In this document: positions 8,841 to 17,737 of the stretch, in pieces | How the letters are laid out: the number at the start of each line of letters is the position of its first letter | Position numbering within the stretch: the first letter of the stretch is position 1 | Assembly: GCF_900105125.1 (NCBI RefSeq) | Contig: NZ_LT629750.1 | Coordinates: 620,001 to 684,000 of the forward strand | DNA length: 64,000 bases | From: Bradyrhizobium canariense | Lineage (GTDB): Bacteria > Pseudomonadota > Alphaproteobacteria > Rhizobiales > Xanthobacteraceae | Direction: 5' to 3' | Translations under genes and position numbers: made by a program | The notes under the pieces: model-generated | Database searches by the model: none | What the model was told of the DNA's origin: nothing | What the model saw: the letters and a program-made list of their open reading frames with translations, nothing else

Positions 8841-8881
8841 ATCGCCCGCTCTGTGCTCAATTGCGCACGGAAGCGGGCGAT
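8841..8881 (+). terminator. stem-loop downstream of the kinase gene
   Basis: Perfect 10 bp arms ATCGCCCGCT (8841-8850) and AGCGGGCGAT (8872-8881) enclose an inner GTGC/GCAC pairing. A smaller hairpin, GCGAGG/CCTCGC, lies immediately after the stop at 8808-8824. There is no clear T-run, so this could be a factor-dependent terminator or an mRNA-stabilising structure. Confidence 0.5.
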
Positions 8882-9081
8882 TCAGTTATCGAGAGACGCC
8901 GGCGCTGGAGCCGCGACATCACCGCGTGCGACACTGTGCGTTATCAGTGGTGATATTCATCACCTGACGGCGCCTGAAATTACGGGTGAAAAGGGCGGCA
9001 TCTTTTCCGGGCGCTGTCCATTTTCGGATCACGCTCGGCGTGCGCACATCCCAGACAGATAGCCACGGCTGCGCGCGCACA

Positions 9082-9197
9082 TCGGGACTTCTGAGTCTGG
9101 CGCAAAGTTGACGTAACCGCGCGCGGGCAAATGCCTGCTGTTGAGGGAAAAGCAGACGAGGGCAGGGCGCTCGACGACTTCTGCTAATGACCCCAAA
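9082..9197 (+). repeat. dispersed repeat, copy A
   Basis: This is the first of three related stretches of about 110 bp in the window (others at 17053-17160 and 19330-19440). The shared core includes TGACGTAACCG, GGGCAAATG, GTTGAGGGAAA, GAGGGCAGG and GCGCTCGACGACTTCTGC in the same order and orientation. It lies in the 520 bp gene-free stretch after the kinase gene and contains no open frame that looks like a real gene. The origin is unknown; it could be a decayed mobile element or a non-autonomous intergenic repeat. Confidence 0.8.
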
Positions 9198-9330
9198 GCC
9201 GACCTAATGAGACCGCGACCTAGAGCGTGCGCATTCTCATTCGTCTCCAAACATGCCGGCGTGCCAGTATTGGTTCCGGTTACGCAGCCACTCCGAATTT
9301 TGTGGCGTCTCGCGCGCACTTTGTCATCGG

Positions 9331-9762
9331 CTATTGTTCAAGCCATCTTGCATAGGCAAGGCGACGGGCCTCGGGCACGCCTACAATGGAGAACCTTGGC
9401 GGATGCCGAGAGATCACATCGAGGCAAGTCCACCCCGTAATGAACACGTAGTGCTTTAGGTCTTTGTGCACCTCCTTAAACGCCCAGGATTGTGACTTCC
9501 AGAAATGGGCACCCACGACCTCATAGGCGAAATGCTCAGTGTTTAGCCCGACCCACTTTTCGGTTTCTTCGGTGCTCAAAGGCATCTCGTCCAAAGTTCG
9601 CATGATCTCTACATGCGGGAACGCGACCTGCAGTCGCCTGTTTGCATCCTCGGGGATGAAGAACTCAGCTTCCAGCGCGCCGCTATCCAGCACCAATCGG
9701 TCAAGGGTACTCAATGACGTTTTCATGCTGATGCCACTGTCTATCGGTTTGAAGGTCGGCAT
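9331..9762 (-). CDS. hypothetical protein
   Basis: The open frame encodes 143 aa with no family I recognise. It is soluble-looking, rich in aromatic residues (several Trp and His), with no signal peptide or membrane segment. A shorter start at residue 13 (ATG at 9726) is possible. Composition is more balanced than in the surrounding metabolic genes, and the gene stands alone between a dispersed repeat and a gene-poor region, as acquired genes often do. Support for it being a gene is the sensible amino-acid composition and the absence of a better frame on either strand. Confidence 0.55.
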   Translation of the reverse strand: MPTFKPIDSGISMKTSLSTLDRLVLDSGALEAEFFIPEDANRRLQVAFPHVEIMRTLDEMPLSTEETEKWVGLNTEHFAYEVVGAHFWKSQSWAFKEVHKDLKHYVFITGWTCLDVISRHPPRFSIVGVPEARRLAYARWLEQ

Positions 9763-10162
9763 TCAAAACCTCGCAGGCTGAGATAATTTTTAAGCGAACC
9801 TATCTTTCATTCCTCTTAAATGCCCGACCCAAGTCGTACTGGTCTCGATTGTGGCTAACAATGATTTACGTCGAATATGTCCGCCGTTGGCACTTTAGGA
9901 TTCCGGGCCATGTCTGGCTTGAGTCTGTAATGTGCGCTAAAGCGGTCATCAGCTATAGCGCCGTAGATATAAGTTACGCTCAGCTTATCGATGATGGCCG
10001 AGACCGATCCCAGCGTTAAAGCCTTCTGCCTTAATGAGCCTTCCGACCGCTCAGCGGGGCTGCCAGGATGCACGCCAATTGATCTGTGGCTTCACCGAAG
10101 CGAGCCTCAATCTGAACGAGATTAGCAAGGACGGTCCGTCTTGGCTGAGTGGGGGGCCCAAC
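9763..10162. other. gene-poor spacer
   Basis: This is a 400 bp stretch between the hypothetical gene and the next small exported protein. Short frames exist, but none has a convincing start, composition or ribosome site. It is more AT-rich than its surroundings, and I see no tRNA, clear promoter or long inverted repeat. Confidence 0.5.
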
Positions 10163-10543
10163 ATGATCCGAACGATAGCGTTCGGGGTGCTTTGCTTGGC
10201 TGGCCTGGGCGTCGTTGCTGTGGCGAAGATAGCGCCCGCCAAGGTGTCACAAGCGCGCCCAGCCGATACGACGCAGGTAAGTGCGGGCGGCAAGTCCGAC
10301 CGGCTCCCACTAAACAAAGTACCGGCGAACGATGCCGCTCCCGCAATCGCGAAAGTCGATGCAGTCTATGTCGCTCCTGCTGATGATCGTCTCGAAAGTC
10401 TGGATGAACCAAAACAGTCGAGGCCCATGTCGTCGCCGCAGGCTAAATTCATCAGTCGCCATTGGCATGATCCGTACGACACCCAAGCGAAGCGCCTGAC
10501 ACGGACGAGCGCCGATGGCAAACTCCCGAGACAAATGCGGTAG
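10163..10543 (+). CDS. small membrane-anchored or exported protein of unknown function
   Basis: The predicted protein has 126 aa. An N-terminal hydrophobic stretch (about residues 5-22, after Met-Ile-Arg) serves as signal anchor or signal peptide. It is followed by a low-complexity Ala/Pro/Asp-rich periplasmic portion with no recognisable fold. The ATG at 10163 is preferred over the in-frame ATG at 10034 because it places the hydrophobic segment at the N-terminus and follows a G-rich (GGGGGG) stretch. Similar short anchored proteins are common in Bradyrhizobium as far as I recall, without known function. No operon partner is evident. Confidence 0.5.
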   Translation: MIRTIAFGVLCLAGLGVVAVAKIAPAKVSQARPADTTQVSAGGKSDRLPLNKVPANDAAPAIAKVDAVYVAPADDRLESLDEPKQSRPMSSPQAKFISRHWHDPYDTQAKRLTRTSADGKLPRQMR

Positions 10544-10696
10544 GGTCACGGCTCAGGCCGCGCTGGTCGCTGCTTCTCTTGAGGTCTATCTGATAGACCG
10601 CTGCTACGACCAATGCCACGTGTGTCGTAATCGGTGGGCCACTGCACGGCCTGATCGCGCATCACGTTACTATCGAGTCGGAAGAGGAGACACCCA

Positions 10697-10891
10697 ATGC
10701 AGGAATACGATCTTTACATTAATCCGCAAAAGCCGGCGGTTGGCCTCTACGTGAATAAAGGGGCGGGTCTCCCCGATCTGGCCGATCCCAAGGAATGGAT
10801 ATTTGATGGCACTGCAGCGCGAGCGGAATTGCCGCCAGACCTTGTGAAGACGATCCAAACCAACGGGCACGCCTTTCGGGACATGGATTGA
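10697..10891 (+). CDS. small hypothetical protein, 64 aa
   Basis: This short soluble protein begins MQEYDLYINPQKPAVG and has a GAGGAG ribosome site about 8 bp upstream of the ATG. It has no membrane segment or cysteine. The composition is balanced and the translation signal is good, so I consider it genuine, but I recognise no domain. It stands alone in the gene-poor segment. Confidence 0.6.
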   Translation: MQEYDLYINPQKPAVGLYVNKGAGLPDLADPKEWIFDGTAARAELPPDLVKTIQTNGHAFRDMD

Positions 10892-11214
10892 GCACGATAG
10901 ATCGGTGATTGATGAGGAGTGTCGACTTCCGAGTACGGCACCTTTGAGACATGCCGACCGGTGCTGCCGATGTCTGTTCATAGGGGAAGAACGGAAGTGA
11001 TCGGCGCATCGTCAAACCGATGCGTTTGACCCGAAACGGAAGTCGCGGTCAGCCAAATGCGGATTGGCGGGAGCTCAATGATGGCCAGATACTTAGTGGC
11101 GAGTTTGTCATATCGGGTCGCGATACGCCGCATTTCCGATGTAGTGCACATGACGTGTTTGATATTTATGCTATAGATTATTCTCCTATCCGCGAACTTT
11201 TTTTGGGGGGAGCC
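10892..11214. other. spacer upstream of the GFA-type gene, with a possible promoter
   Basis: There is no credible gene here. It ends in an AT-rich stretch that contains a possible alphaproteobacterial promoter: CATGAC at 11149-11154 and CTATAG at 11171-11176, 16 bp apart, about 40 bp before the GTG start of the next gene. The promoter call is weak because only sequence similarity supports it. Confidence 0.35.
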
Positions 11215-11643
11215 GTGCGAGGCAGCTGTCTTTGCGGAGAGGTTGAGTTTCAACTTATTGGTAATCCGACCAAAATCTATCAGTGTCATTGCTCACTTTG
11301 TCGCAAACAAGGGGGGTCTTCTTCTAATTCAGCAATCCTTGCGGAAGGAAACAATTTTCGCTGGATTTCCGGACAAGAGAAAATCTCCTCCTACGTCAAA
11401 CCAACAGGCTTTCGTTCTGACTTCTGCTCGCGATGTGGTTCTCCGGTCCCAAACCCGCTGAGGACTACGTCATATTACTGGGTGCCCGCAGGTCTACTCG
11501 ATGACAACGTTAGCCTGGAGGTTGGAGCACATTTGTTTATCGGCTCCAAGGCTTCGTGGGATGCGACTTCTTCCAGCGTCCCGCAGTATGAAACCATGCC
11601 AGAGCTATCGGAGTTCTTCGAACTGATGCACTCACGAAGCTAG
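11215..11643 (+). CDS. GFA/CENP-V domain zinc protein
   Basis: This is a 142 aa member of the glutathione-dependent formaldehyde-activating (GFA) family. All seven zinc-binding cysteines are visible: Cys5 and Cys7 in CLCGE, Cys24, Cys26 and Cys29 in CHCSLCRK, and Cys71 and Cys74 in CSRCG. The GTG start at 11215 is chosen because it opens the domain exactly and follows GGGGGGA; a longer frame from 11020 adds 65 residues that do not look like protein. The biochemical role of most GFA proteins is uncertain; thiol-adduct handling is the usual guess. It is monocistronic and flanked by non-coding sequence. Confidence 0.82.
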   Translation: MRGSCLCGEVEFQLIGNPTKIYQCHCSLCRKQGGSSSNSAILAEGNNFRWISGQEKISSYVKPTGFRSDFCSRCGSPVPNPLRTTSYYWVPAGLLDDNVSLEVGAHLFIGSKASWDATSSSVPQYETMPELSEFFELMHSRS

Positions 11644-11759
11644 ACATATGTTTGTTGCGCCGCGCGTGTCTCTTGTTGGCACTTTTGCGACATGCCGGCT
11701 GCATCGTTTGGCCCAAAGCGGACGAACGCCCGAACGATGACCGACTACTTTCTGGCAGC

Positions 11760-12122
11760 TTAATCCGCTTTTCCCGCCATCTTCAAAACGAATATGTGCG
11801 ACGCAGCGCTTATCACCGACAAAAGCACGACGCCTAATTCGGCTCCGTGAACGCGTTTTGTATCGTACATCGAAGCCAGCCATATAACGGACCGGACAGC
11901 GATCATGAAAGGTATCATCCACCAGATCGCTACCAGTCGTGGGGCGTACCATGTCGGCTTACCGTCGCTTCCCCATTGCATCGCGACGCGCTCTCTCTTG
12001 ATGCGTGGTCCAAAATAGAAGTTGCACGCGATAACGAGCGCAATGGCCGCAACAAAAATGTAATCAGCAGACAACAAATCCCCAGCCCTACTTTGGTGAA
12101 CCAAAGCGCCCCCAGTTGGCAC
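11760..12122 (-). CDS. small integral membrane protein, DUF1648/SdpI-like
   Basis: Up to 120 aa with about three membrane helices (near residues 20-34, 64-83 and 97-113). Between the first two lies the pattern QWGSDGKP, which resembles the DUF1648 signature of bacterial membrane proteins related to SdpI. The annotated ATG at 12122 may be too far upstream: TTG codons at 12077 and 12074 would start the protein close to the first helix. It lies upstream of, and on the same strand as, nothing obvious; its 3' end faces the GFA gene. Confidence 0.5.
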   Translation of the reverse strand: MPTGGALVHQSRAGDLLSADYIFVAAIALVIACNFYFGPRIKRERVAMQWGSDGKPTWYAPRLVAIWWMIPFMIAVRSVIWLASMYDTKRVHGAELGVVLLSVISAASHIFVLKMAGKAD

Positions 12123-12163
12123 TCGCTATTTGATGCATAATACTGCGCATCGCGGCTTTCGTT

Positions 12164-13052
12164 CTATTCCGCGATCTGTACCTTCGCCTGGAAGAAATGC
12201 CGATAGGCGTGAGAGAGAAAGCCGATCCCGATCGGCACGATGAGCAGATAGTAAACGGTAAAGACTGTGCTTGAAGCGGTCATTCGTGCCACGAAATCAT
12301 CGCCCGCAAAGTTCGGGACTAGGGGCCCTGATTATTGTGAGGAAGCCAATCTGCGCGATCAGCAAAGGCGGTATCGTCGTGACCGCGATGCCCCAAAACA
12401 GCCGCCAGATGTTTCCGCGGGTGCGGTTCCACGTCTGCTTGAAGGTGAGGTCGGTGTCCCCGATCGCCCGTGCCGGGAGTAGCAGTGTCAAGCGAAGGGT
12501 AACGGCGGTACCCACCACGTAAGCCACAAGGATCATCAGGATTAACGGCAAAAATCCCGGAGCCAGCGAGGTTCGACCTGCCAACGCCGGAAACAGGAAA
12601 TAGAATGCGGGAAGCATAATCGCTACCACAGGCAGGAACAGGGTCAGAAACAGCGCAATGGCCATGACGACGTACCGCCACAGGTTCTTTGTCGCGACGT
12701 TGCTGCCGCTTAAGCCAGGACGTTCGTCCAGAATCATGAGTCTGTGCCATGCGACTGCGATGCTCACGCCGGCAAGCAGCATCAGGAAATTGGCGAGGTT
12801 CAGAAGCACCGCCATTTCAAAGGGTTTTGGGGGCAGCAGGCCGGGCTTCAGGCCCGCGATGGCGGTGGCCATCCAGGACCATTGGTGCCAACTCGCGAAA
12901 CCCATAAGCCCGGCAACCACGATCAGCCACAGCCAAGATGCCCGCAATGCGTCGATGAAATGATTAAAATAGGATGAATAAGAGAGGCTGACGGTGTCCC
13001 AGAACGGCAGCTTCGGATAGGGCAGGTCTGGCGGGCCCTCGGCCTGGCTCAT
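12164..13052 (-). pseudogene. frameshifted multi-spanning membrane protein
   Basis: From the ATG at 13052 (GGGGGA ribosome site 8 bp upstream) a protein with about five hydrophobic helices runs to a premature TGA at 12297-12299. In the +1 frame a clearly protein-like tail continues (…VPNFAGDDFVAR, a further helix TVYYLLIVPIGIGF, then SHAYRHFFQAKVQIAE) to a stop at 12164. The shift must lie between about 12300 and 12335, because the tail frame has a stop just upstream of that. The intact protein would have about 295 aa and six or so helices. The function is unknown. A single-base sequencing error cannot be excluded. Confidence 0.75.
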
Positions 13053-13254
13053 TTTTGTTTCCCCCAACATCAAAATGCGTTCGTTGCTTGGCGCACTTGC
13101 GACGAACGCCAGGTCACCCAATCCTCGAGACGATAGTTTGAAAGATCGTGAATTGCTACCGAAGATTGCAGTAGCATTTTACAATCATCTTTCGGCGGCG
13201 GGTCCGGACTCACGACCGCGAATGTCAGTGCTGCTGAGGCCGCAATCCGATCCA

Positions 13255-13305
13255 CACATCATGCCGGCGGTGATGGGTCCGCGCTTTCGCGGGGACGTCG
13301 GCGTT
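13255..13305 (+). repeat. short palindromic repeat of the 'GPRFRGD' type
   Basis: The stretch contains TCCGCGC-TTT-CGCGGGGA and reads GPRFRGD in one frame. I recall this as a very common intergenic palindrome in Bradyrhizobium and related genomes, often mis-annotated as protein ends. Copy number here is one in this exact form. Confidence 0.45.
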
Positions 13306-13309
13306 ATGT

Positions 13310-13488
13310 TCGAACGGCTATTTCGCCTGTGGCGCACACAATTATGTCAATGGCTCTGAGACGACCCGGGTGGTCAACCGCATTGCAGACGCATAAGCTC
13401 ACTGGCGGCGGCTGGCGGCACGACCCTCGAGTGGCGCGATGCGATGACCGGCGGCTATAAGAAATTCGAATGGAAAGCGAAGGAGTAG
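13310..13488 (+). pseudogene. possible remnant of a degraded gene
   Basis: Two protein-like pieces lie in different frames on the + strand. The first reads …YFACGAHNYVNGSETTRVV and stops near 13399. The second reads [18 protein letters not shown] and ends with a stop at 13488, immediately before the aldo/keto reductase. They look like the end of one protein interrupted by a small deletion. I do not recognise the family. Confidence 0.35.
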
Positions 13489-13493
13489 GGGCC

Positions 13494-14369
13494 ATGGATA
13501 CACTCGATGCTTCCCAATCCGGTACCTTTAAAATTGGCGGCGAGATCGCGATACATCGTCTCGGTTTTGGGGCGATGCGCATCACCCGTGATGGAATCTG
13601 GGGCGAACCAAGGGACCGCGCGGAAGTGATCCGGACGCTAAAGCGGTTGCCGGAAATTGGCGTGAATTTTGTCGACACCGCGGACTCCTACGGTCCCGAT
13701 GTCTCGGAAAATCTGATCCGAGAGGCGCTGCATCCCTACAAGGGCATGCTGGTTGCGACCAAAGCTGGCCTTGAGCGGCCCGGGCCGAACAATTGGGTGC
13801 CGAATGGACGGCCTGATTATCTGGTCAGAGAACTGCACAAGAGCCTGAAGCAGCTTGGCGTCGAGCAGATCGGCTTGTGGCAGCTGCATCGCATTGATCC
13901 GGGCGTGCCGAGCAAAGAGCAGTTTGAAGCGATTCGTTCGCTGCTTCAGCAAGGGTTGATCCGCCATGCAGGCTTAAGCGAAGTTTCGGTCGCAGAGATT
14001 GAAGCGGCCTCCAGGATATTCAAGGTTGCGACGGTGCAAAACCGCTATAACCTTGTCGATCGCGGCAGCGAGGCCGTGCTTGATTATTGCGAGAAGCACA
14101 ACATAGGGTTCATTCCCTGGTTTCCTCTGGCAGCGGGCGACCTCACCAAACCGGGCTCACTGCTGAATGACCTGGCTGCCAAGCATCGGGCGACGCCGAG
14201 CCAGATCGCGCTGGCCTGGGTGCTGAAGCGCAGTTCGGTGTTGTTGCCGATCCCGGGCACGTCAAAGGTGAAGCATTTGGAAGAAAACGTCGCGGCTGCA
14301 AGCATCACGTTATCTGACGACGAGTTCGTCGCGCTCGATCAAGCAGGTAAGAAGCAGGCTGAGCACTGA
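13494..14369 (+). CDS. aldo/keto reductase
   Basis: This is an NADPH-dependent carbonyl reductase of the aldo/keto reductase superfamily, 291 aa, (alpha/beta)8 barrel, cytosolic. The full catalytic tetrad is visible: Asp61 and Tyr66 in DTADSYGP, Lys90 in TKAG and His132 in LWQLHRID. The C-terminal IPGTSK loop binds the cofactor phosphate. The ATG at 13494 has AGGAG 8 bp upstream; eight extra residues are possible from 13470. It most resembles the YajO/YccK-like group that reduces small aldehydes or diketones. It stands alone, preceded by a degraded gene remnant. Confidence 0.88.
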   Translation: MDTLDASQSGTFKIGGEIAIHRLGFGAMRITRDGIWGEPRDRAEVIRTLKRLPEIGVNFVDTADSYGPDVSENLIREALHPYKGMLVATKAGLERPGPNNWVPNGRPDYLVRELHKSLKQLGVEQIGLWQLHRIDPGVPSKEQFEAIRSLLQQGLIRHAGLSEVSVAEIEAASRIFKVATVQNRYNLVDRGSEAVLDYCEKHNIGFIPWFPLAAGDLTKPGSLLNDLAAKHRATPSQIALAWVLKRSSVLLPIPGTSKVKHLEENVAAASITLSDDEFVALDQAGKKQAEH

Positions 14370-15011
14370 CGAAATCCGCAATTTCCTTGTCGGTGGACAT
14401 GCGGCTGCGCCAAGCTGCAGACTTAATCTGCAGTCGCTATGTTGGTGGTCCATTTTAAGTCTTTGACTTCGCGATAATCGGCGGCTTTCGAAAGCATCAA
14501 TGTTGCCTGTTGCGACCATGGAACTCGCGACGCTTTCTGCTTGCAGCGAAACGAACAACTTCTGTCCATATGGCTGGAGACGGATGCACGAGATGCAAGT
14601 CGTGCGCGTGGAAGGACGACGCCACCGTTCTTATCGTTCAGCGTGGGACGTTCGCCGCTGATGATCCAACCGCCGTGCCGTGATCCGCACCGACCTTGCC
14701 ATCATCCCGGCGAAACCAAGGGAAGCTCTCACGCGAACCGGACGGCGCGGCCGAACCCTGCGGCTACTTGCTATTTATCGACTGATAACGTTATATTCAT
14801 GCGAATATAGCGAGTCAATTTGACGGCTTGCGGTTGAACTCTTTACCGAGGGCCCAAGGGAGAGTGGCGGCAAGAACAAGAACGGCTGCCGCCAAGGAAT
14901 ATGGTTGCTGCGAGCGGTCGCACGACAGCGATTGTGGAAATTGCCAAACTCCAACCCCGCACCACCATACGGCTTCGTGGAATCAGCGCGAGATGCTTCA
15001 AGAGGTGAAGA
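14370..15011. other. 642 bp spacer with two inverted repeats
   Basis: No convincing gene is present. A near-perfect hairpin, CTGCAGA/TCTGCAG at 14415-14433, lies 45 bp past the reductase stop and could end its transcript. A second inverted repeat at 14792-14809 is listed separately. The right half becomes AT-rich around 14770-14820, consistent with a promoter region for the SDR-monooxygenase pair. Confidence 0.5.
14792..14809. promoter_or_regulatory. candidate operator palindrome upstream of SDR gene
   Basis: TATATTC-ATGC-GAATATA is a perfect 7 bp inverted repeat in an AT-rich patch about 200 bp upstream of the short-chain dehydrogenase ATG. No regulator gene is adjacent, so the protein that might bind it is unknown. 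Confidence 0.4.
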
Positions 15012-15749
15012 ATGTTTGACGTCAAAGGAAAGGTTGTCGCGATCACGGGAGCATCCAGCGGAATTGGCGAGGCCGTCGCACGACTATTGGCCGCGGCTGG
15101 AGCCAAGGTCGTTCTCGGAGCGCGCCGGGCAGATCGGCTCGAAATCATCGCAGCGGACATTCGCAAGAAACAGGGCGAGGCCGACCTCCAGGTCATCGAC
15201 GTCAGCAAGCGTGAGGACCTCGAGCGGTTGGTGAAAAAAGCGCAGGATCGCTTCGGGCGCCTCGACGTCTTGATCAGCAATGCGGGCCTGATGCCGTTAT
15301 CGCCGCTTGATCAATTGAAAGTCGAGGAATGGGACAGGATGATCGACGTCAACATCAAGGGCGTTCTCTATGGCATAGCTGCCGCGCTGCCGGTGTTTCG
15401 GAAGCAGAATTCCGGGCATTTCATCAATGTTTCATCCGTGGCCGGTCATCGGATCGGCCCGAACGGAGCCGTCTACTCCGCCACCAAATTTGCCGTGCGC
15501 GCAATTTCCGAGGGCTTGCGGCAAGAGGCGGGCGACAAGATCAGGGTTACGATCATCTCGCCGGGCGCAGTCGAATCCGAACTCGCATCGACGATATCTG
15601 ACCCAGCCGTCAAAAAGCGGGTCGAGGATTATCGAAAGATGGCTATTCCGGCGGAAGCGATAGCTTCCGCAATGGCATATGCCATCGGGCAGCCAGGCAA
15701 TGTAGACGTCAACGAGATCCTGATACGGCCTACTGCGCAGCCCAGCTAG
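15012..15749 (+). CDS. SDR family oxidoreductase
   Basis: This is a classical short-chain dehydrogenase/reductase of 245 aa, Rossmann fold, NAD(P)-dependent. The cofactor loop TGASSGIG is at residues 12-19, NAG at 90-92, and the catalytic Ser141/Ser142, Tyr155 and Lys159 (YSATK) are intact. An Arg after the second strand (GARR, residues 37-39) suggests NADPH preference. GAGGTGAAG lies in front of the ATG. It is 38 bp upstream of a NicC-like monooxygenase on the same strand, so the two are probably co-transcribed. The substrate is not evident. Confidence 0.9.
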   Translation: MFDVKGKVVAITGASSGIGEAVARLLAAAGAKVVLGARRADRLEIIAADIRKKQGEADLQVIDVSKREDLERLVKKAQDRFGRLDVLISNAGLMPLSPLDQLKVEEWDRMIDVNIKGVLYGIAAALPVFRKQNSGHFINVSSVAGHRIGPNGAVYSATKFAVRAISEGLRQEAGDKIRVTIISPGAVESELASTISDPAVKKRVEDYRKMAIPAEAIASAMAYAIGQPGNVDVNEILIRPTAQPS

Positions 15750-15787
15750 GGTGGCCAATCCGAAGTCCCTCTGGTGGATGTAAATCG

Positions 15788-16918
15788 ATGACAAAATCAC
15801 TATCGGTAGCAATTATCGGCGCGGGAATGGGTGGCCTGGCGTCGGCGGCGGCACTACGACGTATCGGAACGAAGGTGACGGTATACGAGCAGGCCGCGCA
15901 GTTCAGCCGGCTTGGCGCCGGAATCCAGATCGGCTGCAACGCCATGAAGGTTCTGCGAGGCCTGGGCCTCGAGCAGAGGCTGCGTCAACAATCGTTCTAC
16001 CCGCGCTCCTGGAACAACCGGGATTGGCGGACCGGAGAAGTGAAGTTCGACATGATCTTCGGCGAGGCAGCCGAACAGAAATTCGGCGCACCCTATCTGC
16101 TGGCGCATCGCGGCGACCTGCATGCCGCGTTGGCGAGCGCTGTACCCCCGGATTGCGTCAAGCAGGATCACAAGCTGGTCGGGCTGGACGAAACCGGGGC
16201 AGGCGTCAGATTGACCTTTGCCAACGGGGCCACCGCCGTCGCGGATGCGGTCGTTGCTGCGGATGGTGTGCATTCGATTGCCAAGGACATCATGTTCGGC
16301 GCCTCGTCATTGAATTATACCGGGCGCATCGCTTACCGGACTACGTTTCCGGCGGCGCTGCTGAACGGATACAAGATCGACGATTGCACCAAATGGTGGG
16401 GCGAAGATCGACACATCGTGATCTATTACGTCAAGCCTGACCGCAGCGAAGTCTACTTCGTGACCAGCCAGCCGGAGCCTGATTTCAAGATCGAGTCCTG
16501 GTCCGCCAAAGGCGACGTCAGGGAGTTACGAACGGCCTTCGAAGGCTTCGACCGCCAGGTCGAAACGGTATTGGCCGCATGTCCGGATGTGCACAAATGG
16601 GCGCTGGTCGATCGTGATTCACTTGATCGCTGGAGCCTGGGAAACGTGACCTTGCTGGGCGATTCATGCCACCCGATGACGCCTTATATGGCACAGGGCG
16701 CCGCGATGGCGATCGAGGATGCTGCGGTGCTTTCGCGGTGCCTCGCAGGCGTCGATCGCGACGGCGTCGCGAATGCGTTTCGACGATTTGAAGCGAGCCG
16801 GAAACCGCGGACTTCGCTGGTTCAACAGACGTCGCGAACCAATACCTGGCTCAAGGACAAGACGGATACCGACTGGGTATACGCTTACGACGCATGGACC
16901 ACGCCGCTGGCAGCGTAG
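15788..16918 (+). CDS. FAD-dependent aromatic monooxygenase, NicC-like
   Basis: This is a group A flavoprotein hydroxylase, 376 aa. The dinucleotide loop GAGMGG is at residues 11-16, the DG motif (ADGVHS) near residue 158, and the second FAD motif (LLGDSCHPM) near residue 290. The segments KWWGEDRH, YYFVT-like YFVTSQPEP and MAQGAAMAIEDA align well by eye with 6-hydroxynicotinate 3-monooxygenase (NicC), and the C-terminal NTWL…DWVYAYD is also shared. A hydroxylase for a pyridine or salicylate-type ring is therefore likely, but the rest of a nicotinate pathway is not in the window. It probably forms an operon with the upstream SDR. Confidence 0.8.
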   Translation: MTKSLSVAIIGAGMGGLASAAALRRIGTKVTVYEQAAQFSRLGAGIQIGCNAMKVLRGLGLEQRLRQQSFYPRSWNNRDWRTGEVKFDMIFGEAAEQKFGAPYLLAHRGDLHAALASAVPPDCVKQDHKLVGLDETGAGVRLTFANGATAVADAVVAADGVHSIAKDIMFGASSLNYTGRIAYRTTFPAALLNGYKIDDCTKWWGEDRHIVIYYVKPDRSEVYFVTSQPEPDFKIESWSAKGDVRELRTAFEGFDRQVETVLAACPDVHKWALVDRDSLDRWSLGNVTLLGDSCHPMTPYMAQGAAMAIEDAAVLSRCLAGVDRDGVANAFRRFEASRKPRTSLVQQTSRTNTWLKDKTDTDWVYAYDAWTTPLAA

Positions 16919-17052
16919 ATCGCTGATCGACGCATCGCGGAGGCAGAGCGCTGCGGCACACGAGCTGAACGGCCCGACATATGCTCACGCCATCCTCAAG
17001 ACGCGCGAGCTGATTGCGGCGTTGCCTTCGTAAATGCAAGAAATCCGCCATG

Positions 17053-17160
17053 CTCGCTTCTGGGCACAAGCTGACGTAACCGTCGCGCGGGCAAATGTCT
17101 GCCGTTGAGGGAAAAACGGACGAGGGCAGGGCGCTCGACGACTTCTGCTAATGCCCCATC
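17053..17160 (+). repeat. dispersed repeat, copy B
   Basis: This is the second copy of the roughly 110 bp repeat also at 9082-9197 and 19330-19440. It contains GCTGACGTAACCGTCGCGCG, GCAAATGTCTGC and GAGGGCAGGGCGCTCGAC, followed by GACTTCTGCTAATG. It fills much of the 408 bp gene-free stretch (16919-17326) between the monooxygenase and the convergent DoxX gene. I see nothing else in that stretch. Confidence 0.8.
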
Positions 17161-17326
17161 TCGGACCTGAGGTGTTCTTGCCAAGATACCGGGCCATTCC
17201 GCTTGGAGCTTGAGAGGCAGGTCAGGATTGACCTCGTCGCTGGGAATCGCGGCGGTCAGAGGGATCAGACGCACGCGGCGCCACGCGAGAAATTAGTTAG
17301 ACTTTTGCCCGGAGAGAACAGATCTC

Positions 17327-17737
17327 TTACAATCCCAATAGGGCATCGATCGAATATTTCCCCGCACCTGTGATGTAAAGCAGCAGAAAGCCTCCCGTAA
17401 TACTGAGGTTTTTGTAAAAGCTTTCCATGCTGTCGATTTTATTCGCACCGGTCATTGTCCAATAGCGATGCGCAATGAGCGCACTTGCCAGCGTGTATAA
17501 AGCCAAGAGCGCAGATGAAGGACGCGTGAACGCTCCAACAGCGACCGCAAGCGCAACCGGAAGCTCCATGAAGATCGCTACGGGAGTAGCCAGTACCGGA
17601 ATCGGCGCGCCGTCCTGCACCATACGGCTTACCGTGCCGGAATAGTCCATCAGTTTTCTCCAGCCGAAAATCAAAAAGAGTGTCGCGAGAAGAAGGCGCG
17701 CCGCGAGAATGACTCCATCGTTAATGTCGTTTTCCAT
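17327..17737 (-). CDS. DoxX family membrane protein
   Basis: This is a 136 aa inner-membrane protein with four hydrophobic helices (about residues 9-27, 46-68, 73-92 and 112-128), the typical DoxX/DoxD layout. The N-terminal RLLLATLFLIFGWRKLMDY segment carries the family's G-x-x-K pattern. DoxX proteins are often linked to redox or thiol stress, but the biochemical role is undefined. A second, unrelated-in-detail DoxX gene lies 1.1 kb away on the other strand, with a VOC protein between them. No ribosome site is strong; the ATG at 17737 is the only good start. Confidence 0.82.
   Translation of the reverse strand: MENDINDGVILAARLLLATLFLIFGWRKLMDYSGTVSRMVQDGAPIPVLATPVAIFMELPVALAVAVGAFTRPSSALLALYTLASALIAHRYWTMTGANKIDSMESFYKNLSITGGFLLLYITGAGKYSIDALLGL

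Noticed and set aside
9029..9319. Minus-strand frame over repeat copy A, with similar text in a frame over copy B (16996-17274)
   Set aside because: The similarity between the two translations is explained by the shared DNA repeat; frames end differently and neither has a start signal.
9855..10073. 72-codon minus-strand frame
   Set aside because: Weak composition, no ribosome site, isolated position.
14541..14810. 89-codon plus-strand frame
   Set aside because: Composition unlike protein, and it covers the AT-rich promoter-like patch.
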